From the NCBI RefSeq assembly GCF_900129565.1, contig NZ_FQWD01000004.1:558001-622000 (forward strand): a stretch of DNA of 64,000 bases, in the 5' to 3' direction. Shown here in pieces: positions 8,469-15,940 of the stretch (within the stretch, counting starts at the first letter, position 1; each line of letters starts with the position of its first letter). A program made the translations under genes and the position numbers. Source of the stretch: Marisediminitalea aggregata. Its GTDB lineage: Bacteria; Pseudomonadota; Gammaproteobacteria; Enterobacterales; Alteromonadaceae. The notes under the pieces are model-generated. The model was not told the origin of the DNA. It saw only the letters and a list, made by a program, of their open reading frames with translations, and ran no database searches.

Positions 8469-9776
8469 TCAAGCCGATGCCAGAATTGGCAAGATAGCCC
8501 GAACCTGTCCGCGCATCGCTTGCTTGGCAACGGCAATATCCTGTACACACTTCGCCACGGCCCTGAGCTGGTCCAGAAATAACCTTGCAGCAGGCGACGG
8601 TTGTGATGCTTTGCGCATAGTGACCCCAATGGGCCGGTAAGTCTCGGGCAGCTCCACCGGCAACACGTCAAGCAGACCACACTGCTTTTCATAATAGATC
8701 TGATGCTCAGACAACAATGCGACTCTGTCGCTGTCGATCAGAAGACCGCGGACCATCGACAATGAGCTGGTGTGAATAGCTTGTTTCGGCATACTCAAAC
8801 GATATCGCTGCAACAGCTCATTAAACAGATGCCAGGCTGGAGAACACCGCGCAGGCAACACCCAGGCTAACTCGGGTAGCTGCTGCAATGTAATCTGTCG
8901 CTGTGTCATGAGCGGATGATCTCGTCTGGCAATAACAGATAACTTGTCTTCGAATAGGATCTCAGTGGTGATGTCGGCCTCTTCATCATGCTCGCGCACA
9001 GCACCCACAATGAGATCGATGTCACCACTTCGCAGCGCCGCTTCCATGGTTTCGTAAGAGCCTTCCTGGGTTGTCACATGTAACTCGGGATGGTCACGTA
9101 GCACCTGATTAATGGCCTTGGGCGTAATATAGGTGCGGGTATAAGGTAAGGTACCTATACTCACTGTGCCTTGCGTGACGCCATTGATACTTTCAATATC
9201 TTCCAGACAACGGCGTATCTCGGCGAACGCCATTTTTACATGCATAGCCAGAATTTTGCCAAACGCCGTGGGCGACACTCCATCCGGTTCAGACTCAAAC
9301 AAACGCAGTTTAAGCCACTCTTCCATTTGCCTGACCGAGCTGTAAACCGACGCTTTTGAATTACCCAACATATCGGCCGCGCATTGGATCCGCTTGGTTT
9401 CGAACAAGGCAATAAACGCCGCCAGACGTTTGTAACTGACGTCCATAGAAAATATAGGAATGCGCTGATACGGGCGCGCATCGCGTACAAAACTACTGTA
9501 CACCTCGCCCGCTTTTTGTAGCTCATCCAGGGCCAACTGTGCCCGTTTTGCCACGGCTTTGCCGTATACCGTGGGTTTCATCCCGGTTGGTGTACGTTCA
9601 AATAAACGGCAATTCAAACTCGCTTCCAAATCATTAATCGATTTGGTTACTGCCGTTTGCGAGCGATTTAACGCCTTTGCCGCCTTAGTAACATTTTTGG
9701 TGCGGTTTACCACAATTACTGCTTTCAATTGTCGCAAACTTAGCGCTGGTACATCATTTCTCACAATGTAAGTCAT
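8469..9776 (-). CDS. LysR-type regulator with two tandem N-terminal HTH domains
   Basis: 435 residues from the ATG at 9776, which has a GAGG ribosome site 8 bp upstream (a longer frame from 9818 lacks one). Ordinary LysR proteins have about 300 residues. Here a first LysR winged helix (about 10-70, SLRQLKAVIVVNRTKNVTKAAKALNRSQTAVTKSINDLE, ending CRLFERTPTGMKPTVYG) is followed by a complete second one (about 110-170, KRLAAFIALFETKRIQCAADMLGNSKASVYSSVRQME, ending LRLFESEPDGVSPTAFG). A normal effector-binding domain follows (about 195-410, starting GTVSIGTLPYTRTYITP). The two HTH units are clearly related but diverged. It lies between the aldehyde dehydrogenase and the TonB receptor it faces, and is the obvious candidate regulator of the whole cluster through the shared operator-like sequence. 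Confidence 0.9.
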   Translation of the reverse strand: MTYIVRNDVPALSLRQLKAVIVVNRTKNVTKAAKALNRSQTAVTKSINDLEASLNCRLFERTPTGMKPTVYGKAVAKRAQLALDELQKAGEVYSSFVRDARPYQRIPIFSMDVSYKRLAAFIALFETKRIQCAADMLGNSKASVYSSVRQMEEWLKLRLFESEPDGVSPTAFGKILAMHVKMAFAEIRRCLEDIESINGVTQGTVSIGTLPYTRTYITPKAINQVLRDHPELHVTTQEGSYETMEAALRSGDIDLIVGAVREHDEEADITTEILFEDKLSVIARRDHPLMTQRQITLQQLPELAWVLPARCSPAWHLFNELLQRYRLSMPKQAIHTSSLSMVRGLLIDSDRVALLSEHQIYYEKQCGLLDVLPVELPETYRPIGVTMRKASQPSPAARLFLDQLRAVAKCVQDIAVAKQAMRGQVRAILPILASA

Positions 9777-10034
9777 GTTAACCTCACCAATCAGCATGAA
9801 GAAACACATACCAGCCATGAAAAACGGTAACCGTTAATTCAGACGCCTTCCCCTAACGCCGGCCAGCTTTGTATTAATGCTGAATGAATGGAAATTAGTG
9901 ACCCATGAAAAACACTATCGCCGTTCACCATAACACTATTTTTACAAAGGAGCGCCGTCATTTCGGCTTTCCGTTGTGATAGTTCATGATGAACGCCCAG
10001 TAAATCTAACATGTCCCGGCATAGACAACCATTC

Positions 10035-10076
10035 ATGTAAATTAAAAGTGATAGCTTTGTTACTTTTTCTGATTGG
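10035..10076. promoter_or_regulatory. Shared operator-like sequence, copy 2 (double-HTH LysR / TonB receptor)
   Basis: Second copy of the sequence at 6716-6757, here with the palindrome AAAAGTGA-N8-GTTACTTTTT-like arms. It lies 79 bp upstream of the TonB receptor start and about 260 bp upstream of the divergent LysR gene. The spacing to the receptor is suitable for an activator. The remainder of the 9777-10154 gap contains no convincing gene. Confidence 0.5.
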
Positions 10077-10154
10077 TGACAACAATCCAACCTCTTTAAG
10101 GTGATTTTTAGCCTTTACACAAACACCATAAAAACAATCTTAAAGAGAGTAACG

Positions 10155-12701
10155 ATGAACACACACCTTGAATCAGGAAAACACGACAAGTCGTTGCGGG
10201 TGCGTCCGCTGTGCGCGGCCATTGCACTGATCTTGTCCAGCCAGGCCAGTTTGGCGCAAACAGAACAAAGCGACAGCGATGAACCCGCACTGGAGAACAT
10301 TATCGTCACCGCACAAAAACGTTCTGAGTCTATTCAGGAAATCCCCATTGCCATGCAGGCTTTATATGGCGACCAACTGAAAAAGATGGGCATTCAGAAA
10401 GCCTCGGACATCACCCGTATCTCGCCCAACGTGAATATTTCAGGGCAGAATGCCGCTAACCAACAAATCAATATTCGCGGTGTTGGCACCAGTGACTTCT
10501 TTGGCACAGCCACCGGCGCGGTGGGGATATACATGGATGAGGTCACCATGAGTGCCCCGTATTTGTCGGGGGTCGGCCTGTTTGATATGGAGCGCATCGA
10601 AATATTGCGTGGCCCGCAAAACTCCCTGTTTGGCCGCAACACCACAGGTGGCGCGGTGAACTACATTTCCAATCAGCCTAAGCTGGATGGCGATGCGGAA
10701 GGCTATATTTCGGTCAATGTGGGCAACTATGGCCTAATCGATCTCGAAGCAGCAGGCACCCTGTCGCTGTCAGATAACGCCGCCTTGCGGCTGGCCGCAA
10801 AGTCCTATCAGCGAGACGGTATATGGAATGACCTGTCCAGTGGTGACGATGAATTTGGCGACAAGGAAAGCCAGTCGTTCAGGGCTACGCTACTCGTTGA
10901 GCCCTCGAAAAACACCCAAATCACCGCGAACCTTCATGTCGCGAATGAAGACAGTCAGATGGATCCGGTTCGCGCCGTCGGCACCCGTATCGAGAATGGC
11001 GTGCCAGAGCGCGGGCCACTGCCCACAACCCGTTTTGCCGCGGGCGAGCAAATCAATTTCGAACGCTACTATCCCAACACCTTCAACAATCAGGGCGACA
11101 ATCCGTCTACTGACGACTGGCACGATGTGTACGTCAACCATTCGCAGCCGTTTGAAATGGATAATGTCGGTGGCTACCTGAAAATTGTCCACGACATGGA
11201 CTGGGCCTCTTTTTCTTCCATTACCTCCTACGACAGTACGGATGTACGCTGGGGCTATGATGTTGGCGGTAACGCTAACCCGGGTAATGTCTCTAACCTC
11301 AGCGTGTTTATTCACGAACAGTTAGGCGGCCCCGCTCCGGCACCCCAGGCTATTCAGGCAATTAACCAGGACCAGGAATACGAGCAATGGAGCCAGGAGT
11401 TCAGACTAATTTCTGACGATGATGCGCCCTTTAAATGGATAGCCGGGCTGTATTTCTTCGGCGAGGATGCCTCTCTGAGTCAAAACATTAACTTTGGCAT
11501 CTCTGCCCTGCCCTATGGCGGACCACCAGCAGGGGGCGGTTTGGTTATCCTGGCATTTGGCGGCAATCCTGCCAGTAATCAAACGTCATTCTCGGTTGCG
11601 GAAGTCGAGAACTTCGTTTGGTCGCCTTATGTGCATACCGAATTTGAGCTGACCGACAAACTCGATCTGACGTTCGGCTTGCGCTACACCCATGATGAAA
11701 AACGCTTGCCCAGCCTGATTGTGGGAAACCTCGACAATACATTGCGTCCGCATGGCTTTTTCTGGGATAAAGAAAACTCCCTTGCCGTTTCTGCTGAATA
11801 CCCGCTGTGTGATTTGGATGGCGATGGCAACCTGTTCAGCGGCGGCACCCCGGACAACCGGGGAACGTTGTGCCGCCAGGACATCGGTGGTCCACAGGAA
11901 GATCTCACCTTCAGTGAGCTGGGCGGGAAAATTGGACTGGACTACCAGTTCAATCGGGATTTATTTGCCTATGCCAGTTTGTCCCGGGGCTTCCGTTCGG
12001 GCAAAAGTGATGTCGAATTCATCCACGGTCCTCATACCGGTATTCCTCGCCAGAACGTGGATGTGGAAATTCTTGATGCAATGGAAGTGGGTTTCAAGTC
12101 AACCCTATTGGAAGGCACGCTGCAACTAAACGGTGCGTTGTTCTATTACATCTGGGAAGACCAGCAACAATTCTTCGTCGGCCCCAACGGCCCGGATTTT
12201 GTGAACATCGACGAGTCTGAACTAAAAGGTCTGGAGCTGGAGTTTCGCTGGGCGTTACCGGCAGAATTCCGCCTGCAGGGTGGCATAGGACTACAGGATA
12301 CAGAAATCACGAAATCCTCTGACGAAGCCGCCGCACAAGTGGGTCACGAATTGCCCTTCGCTGCCGACGCCTCGGCGAACCTGATGCTCACCAAGTCACT
12401 GGTGCTGGACAACAGTGTCATCGACTTCCAGATAGACTACCAGTATCGCAGTTCGCCGAAAGCATACGCCACAGAGCGCGCACTTATCGATGAACTTGAG
12501 GAAACCAATCAGATCAACGCCCGCGCGGTATGGACCTTCGGCGACTTTGAAGAATATGAAGTCACCGTTTACGGCAACAATATTACCGGTGATAAACGCT
12601 GTACTTATAAGTGGGAATTAACCGCCGTCGGCGGCTCTGCCTACTGTATTGCCAACGAAGGTACACCCATGTACGGCGTTATTGGTAAGTGGCGATTCTG
12701 A
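10155..12701 (+). CDS. TonB-dependent outer-membrane receptor
   Basis: 848-residue receptor from the ATG at 10155, preceded by AAAGAGAG. A basic N terminus and hydrophobic segment ending ASLAQ is a signal peptide. The TonB box region is ENIIVTAQKRSESIQEIP. The plug domain (about 50-165) contains VNISGQNAANQQINIRGVGTSD and IEILRGPQNSLFGRNTTGGAVNY, and the 22-strand barrel ends in IGKWRF with a C-terminal phenylalanine. The VTAQKR/SxxxIP start belongs to the large receptor group common in degraders of aromatics, steroids and other hydrophobic substrates. It should import a substrate of the linked oxidation enzymes; substrate not known. A strong terminator follows the stop. Confidence 0.93.
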   Translation: MNTHLESGKHDKSLRVRPLCAAIALILSSQASLAQTEQSDSDEPALENIIVTAQKRSESIQEIPIAMQALYGDQLKKMGIQKASDITRISPNVNISGQNAANQQINIRGVGTSDFFGTATGAVGIYMDEVTMSAPYLSGVGLFDMERIEILRGPQNSLFGRNTTGGAVNYISNQPKLDGDAEGYISVNVGNYGLIDLEAAGTLSLSDNAALRLAAKSYQRDGIWNDLSSGDDEFGDKESQSFRATLLVEPSKNTQITANLHVANEDSQMDPVRAVGTRIENGVPERGPLPTTRFAAGEQINFERYYPNTFNNQGDNPSTDDWHDVYVNHSQPFEMDNVGGYLKIVHDMDWASFSSITSYDSTDVRWGYDVGGNANPGNVSNLSVFIHEQLGGPAPAPQAIQAINQDQEYEQWSQEFRLISDDDAPFKWIAGLYFFGEDASLSQNINFGISALPYGGPPAGGGLVILAFGGNPASNQTSFSVAEVENFVWSPYVHTEFELTDKLDLTFGLRYTHDEKRLPSLIVGNLDNTLRPHGFFWDKENSLAVSAEYPLCDLDGDGNLFSGGTPDNRGTLCRQDIGGPQEDLTFSELGGKIGLDYQFNRDLFAYASLSRGFRSGKSDVEFIHGPHTGIPRQNVDVEILDAMEVGFKSTLLEGTLQLNGALFYYIWEDQQQFFVGPNGPDFVNIDESELKGLELEFRWALPAEFRLQGGIGLQDTEITKSSDEAAAQVGHELPFAADASANLMLTKSLVLDNSVIDFQIDYQYRSSPKAYATERALIDELEETNQINARAVWTFGDFEEYEVTVYGNNITGDKRCTYKWELTAVGGSAYCIANEGTPMYGVIGKWRF

Positions 12702-12725
12702 TCCTGCTTTTCTCATACTGAACCA

Positions 12726-12763
12726 CAGGTCAGGTAGCTCAGTTTGCCTGACCTGAATTTTTT
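12726..12763 (+). terminator. Rho-independent terminator after TonB receptor gene
   Basis: CAGGTCAGG (12726-12734) and CCTGACCTG (12747-12755) form a perfect 9-bp stem with a 12-base loop, followed by AATTTTTT. It separates the receptor gene from the membrane-protein gene starting at 12789, so the latter would need read-through or its own promoter. Confidence 0.8.
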
Positions 12764-12788
12764 CGCGCTTTACTTTCTGGAGGTCGTT

Positions 12789-13877
12789 ATGGGAAGCGCA
12801 ACACACAATGCCGGGTCACAACGCGACATCGTCGTTGTCGGTTTAACAGGGATTGCATGGGTGCTATTGGTGACCGCGTTGGTTATTTTTGCATTCAACC
12901 AATGGTGGGGACATGACCATTTTGTGCACTGGGTAAGTTATGCCTTTATGTGTGCAACACCGTTTCAGATCATGCAGGCAGTTGTTTGGCACAACAGCAT
13001 TCCGGCTCGTCTTTCGGGCTTGTCTCAACCCTTAAAAGGACTCGCCATCGTCGGTTGTTTTATACTGGCGAGTATCATTGTTATGCCACTGCTATATTTT
13101 ACTGTAGGTCAGGGCGCACTTACGCCTATATTACTGCATTTTGTTATTCAGTCTGTGGTGGTTACCCTATTTGTTATTCTGGCTTTGGGTTGCTGGCCAG
13201 TATCCCGCTTTTGTCGTACACCTGGCATTTGCGGCCTGGCTACCTTGGCTTTTTGTTACCTGCTTAATCTGGTGATATTTTGCATTTTTTACGACTATGC
13301 GATGTTCGAAGGCTTGCCCTTCTATGCTCACGTATTTGCGCCATCAGGGCTTTTCAATGGCATAACTGCCCTGACATTTGCAGTTACCTGTGCTGCCATG
13401 CTGATGCTCGCGACAATGCTGGATTTCTGGCCCATGTCTAAATGGGTCGACAACGCCAAACAGCCTTTGATGGGGATTGTGACGATACTGGCTATTCTTG
13501 CCGTTGCCCTGATGGTTTATGGTACCTTTGTTCACTGGCTGGGCATGGACCCTATGGCATTTATGGTGAAAGGCCCTGTGTGTATTATCTTTGGTACCTT
13601 TCTGGTGCAAAACATGATGCAATTTCAGTTGCTGGCCAGCGTGCCGCAGCCCCAAAAAGGCTTGTTGAAAATTCTGCTCTGTGGATTATGCGCGGCACTG
13701 ATGTACCAGCTGTATTTATGGGCTTTGCCTGTGATGGCAGGTACGGCTTTGCCTGCCGGCCCCTCAGCCGGGTATGGGCAGGAAATCTGGATAGCCAGTG
13801 CAATGCTGGGGGTCACCTTTCCGATCATCAATTTTGTCTCTGGCGGGTTCGAATTCTGGCCTGTAAAACGCAATTAA
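12789..13877 (+). CDS. Polytopic membrane protein of unknown function
   Basis: 362-residue very hydrophobic protein from the ATG at 12789, with GGAGG seven bases upstream. I count roughly nine to ten membrane segments (first about residues 15-40). Charged residues are few, and several histidines and aromatics lie at membrane edges (GHDHFVHWVSY, VVWHNS, FVHWLGMDP). I do not recognise a family. It follows the TonB receptor after a terminator and on the same strand, so it may be an inner-membrane partner in uptake or oxidation of the same substrate. An earlier in-frame ATG (12744) sits inside the terminator and is rejected. Function unassigned. Confidence 0.8.
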   Translation: MGSATHNAGSQRDIVVVGLTGIAWVLLVTALVIFAFNQWWGHDHFVHWVSYAFMCATPFQIMQAVVWHNSIPARLSGLSQPLKGLAIVGCFILASIIVMPLLYFTVGQGALTPILLHFVIQSVVVTLFVILALGCWPVSRFCRTPGICGLATLAFCYLLNLVIFCIFYDYAMFEGLPFYAHVFAPSGLFNGITALTFAVTCAAMLMLATMLDFWPMSKWVDNAKQPLMGIVTILAILAVALMVYGTFVHWLGMDPMAFMVKGPVCIIFGTFLVQNMMQFQLLASVPQPQKGLLKILLCGLCAALMYQLYLWALPVMAGTALPAGPSAGYGQEIWIASAMLGVTFPIINFVSGGFEFWPVKRN

Positions 13878-13899
13878 TAATCGCCCTGACGCCTACCGA

Positions 13900-13920
13900 A
13901 TGCCGCCCACCGGGCGGCAT
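13900..13920. terminator. Bidirectional hairpin terminator
   Basis: ATGCCGCCC-ACC-GGGCGGCAT is a perfect 9-bp stem between the stop of the membrane-protein gene (+) and the stop of the PagL-like gene (-). Only a short T run follows on the plus strand. It serves both convergent genes. Confidence 0.7.
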
Positions 13921-14466
13921 TTACAGCGGATAAATCAGCGATACGTTAATGAAATCCAGCCCCGGATTAGACTCAGTAATGCCGCCGTTGGAATAATGCA
14001 TATAGCGCAGCGACACTGCCAGTCCTTCAGTTAACTGCATACGTAACCCCAGACGATCTTCAAACTGAAACTTAGAGCCCATGTCTTTTTGGCCGAAATG
14101 GCGGTTTTCCAATAGTCCCACGCCAATGCCAAATTCGATTTCAGTGGGTATTGAAAACAGCCTTCCCAAGGGCTTTCTTAGCACTGGTGTAATAGCAAAT
14201 ACCGCATTACCATTGAGATCTGGCGCTGCACCTGACGCTTCCAGTTGAGTCAGGCTAAACTCCGTTGTTACCACAACTTTACCAAGCAGCGGTAGGTGGT
14301 AATCCCCGGGAGACCAGGGCGCAACGCCTATTCTTGCGCCGGCTATCTCGCCCTCGCCTTTCAGCACATCTACCGACATTTGGTTAAAGGCATTCACCGG
14401 TGCATGGTAAAGCGCTATCAATAAACTTAACGTGACCAACAAAAACTTGTGTCGTGTTAACCACAC
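13921..14466 (-). CDS. PagL-like lipid A 3-O-deacylase (acyloxyacyl hydrolase family)
   Basis: 181 residues with an N-terminal signal peptide ending in VNA. The C-terminal part carries the PagL pattern FEDRLGLRMQ, then RYMHYSNGGI and a terminal hydrophobic strand NVSLIYPL. The HxSN motif supplies the catalytic histidine and serine. At the place where PagL has its catalytic glutamate (14 residues after the histidine) this protein has aspartate (NPGLDF). Known PagL enzymes remove the 3-position acyl chain of lipid A in the outer membrane. The gene lies 83 bp downstream of the RND efflux operon on the same strand. Activity is uncertain because of the Glu to Asp substitution. Confidence 0.65.
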   Translation of the reverse strand: MWLTRHKFLLVTLSLLIALYHAPVNAFNQMSVDVLKGEGEIAGARIGVAPWSPGDYHLPLLGKVVVTTEFSLTQLEASGAAPDLNGNAVFAITPVLRKPLGRLFSIPTEIEFGIGVGLLENRHFGQKDMGSKFQFEDRLGLRMQLTEGLAVSLRYMHYSNGGITESNPGLDFINVSLIYPL

Positions 14467-14548
14467 GTTCGACTTACCTCTCTTTTCTTCGTGATTAATA
14501 AAAGTGTGGCCTCAGGCACCGCGACCCGAAGCCATGGTCTGTGAGAAA

Positions 14549-15940
14549 CTAACCAGGCTGTTGCCATTGCAACGCGCCGCTAAAGCTGCGGTACACCTCA
14601 ACCAGGCGAAGGAAGTGTGCCTGTTCGATTTGTGCCAGTTGATCGCGGCTGGCGATAAGCTCGCGTTCGGTGTCTAGCAATTGCAGAAACTCCAGACTTC
14701 CCTCTTCGTAGCGGATCCTGGCGATATTCGCAGATTGCTGACTAGCCTTAAATTGCTGCTTAGCACTTGCTAACTGTTCGCGACTGAACTGGTAGTTCTG
14801 TAACGACAAATCCATGTCATTTACCGCTTCAATCACGCTTTGCTCAAAGCGCGCCAGCTGGGCGTCGGCTTCAGCATTTGACGCACGTACCTGCGCTTTC
14901 ACTGCTGACCAGTTTAGTCCCGACCATTGCAACGTGGGCGCAATGCTCCAGCTTTGCGAGGCACTGTTTAATGCCAGACCTGGCGATGATAAAAAGCCCA
15001 GAAACCCGCTGACCGAGAGTGACGGATAAAGCGATGCGGTCGCCACACCAATATCGGCTACGGAAGCTGCAAGGGCACGCTCTGCACTGGCTATATCCGG
15101 GCGGTATTGCAGGTAGTTTTCGCCTTGCGCTACAGGCAATGGCGATCGCAATGTTGGTAAACTGGCGGCGCCGCCAAGTTCAAGCTCGTCAGCCTGACGC
15201 GCAACCAATGCAGCCAATGTGCGTTTAGCAGTTGCCTGCGCGATGCGCATGGACGGGATATCCGTTTCAACCCGGTGAATTTGTGTATCGATTTGCGCCA
15301 GCTCGAATGTGGTTGCGGTACCCGCATCAACCTGTGCCTGAACTACGTCCCGGCTTTGCTGTAAAAAAGCCAGGTTCATCTGCGCACACACTAAGCGAAT
15401 TTGCGCACCGCGATATTGCCCATAGCTGTTAACGACCTGACTGATCACCTGCAGTTGGGCATCGCGCCACAGCAAGTCAGCCTGTTCGGCTCTGGCTAAA
15501 GCGGCCTGCTCGGCGCGTACCAGCTTGCCAGCCAAATCAGCATCCCAGTTCAATGACAGTCCGGTATTGAAGCCGCGCAGCTGTACGCCATCGTCGGCGT
15601 CGAGCAACGACGTATTTTCAACCGCCTGATAGCCTGCGGATACACTGCCCTGAGGCCAACGCTGGGCACCAGATTCACTGAACACCGCTTGCGCACGGCG
15701 CACGTTGGCGAGCGCTTCGTGCAATGACCTGTTTTCCGTCAGCGCCAGCTCTATCAAAGACGACAAGGTCTCGTCCTCAAATGCCTGCCACCAGCTTTTC
15801 ACGGCATCGGCAGTTTGGTAGGACGTTTCCAGTTCAATAGTCGATACTTTATCGGGAGCCTGGTAATCAGGCCCCACTGCACAGGCAGAGACTATGCCGG
15901 TTAGCATTAAAGCCACTGCAACACGAGTAAATTTATGCAT
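14549..15940 (-). CDS. RND efflux outer-membrane factor lipoprotein (NodT/OprM family)
   Basis: 463-residue outer-membrane channel of a tripartite efflux pump. The lipoprotein signal ends at VSAC, followed by AVGPDYQAP, the standard start of NodT-family lipoproteins. Two OEP repeats of long amphipathic helices follow (for example LALTENRSLHEALANVRRAQAVF and YRPDIASAERALAASVADIGVATASLYPSLSVSG). Its start overlaps the end of the RND pump gene by 8 bp. Third gene in the order adaptor, pump, channel. Confidence 0.95.
   Translation of the reverse strand: MHKFTRVAVALMLTGIVSACAVGPDYQAPDKVSTIELETSYQTADAVKSWWQAFEDETLSSLIELALTENRSLHEALANVRRAQAVFSESGAQRWPQGSVSAGYQAVENTSLLDADDGVQLRGFNTGLSLNWDADLAGKLVRAEQAALARAEQADLLWRDAQLQVISQVVNSYGQYRGAQIRLVCAQMNLAFLQQSRDVVQAQVDAGTATTFELAQIDTQIHRVETDIPSMRIAQATAKRTLAALVARQADELELGGAASLPTLRSPLPVAQGENYLQYRPDIASAERALAASVADIGVATASLYPSLSVSGFLGFLSSPGLALNSASQSWSIAPTLQWSGLNWSAVKAQVRASNAEADAQLARFEQSVIEAVNDMDLSLQNYQFSREQLASAKQQFKASQQSANIARIRYEEGSLEFLQLLDTERELIASRDQLAQIEQAHFLRLVEVYRSFSGALQWQQPG

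Noticed and set aside
9839-10090. Possible 83-residue minus-strand gene
   Set aside because: It overlaps the shared operator-like sequence, has no recognisable family or ribosome site, and its composition is not coding-like.
12744-12788. Upstream ATG for the membrane protein
   Set aside because: It lies inside the terminator hairpin; the ATG at 12789 has a strong GGAGG site.
13442-13933. Plus-strand frame of 163 codons over the membrane-protein gene
   Set aside because: Out of frame with the clear membrane-protein reading and without ribosome site or homologous motif.
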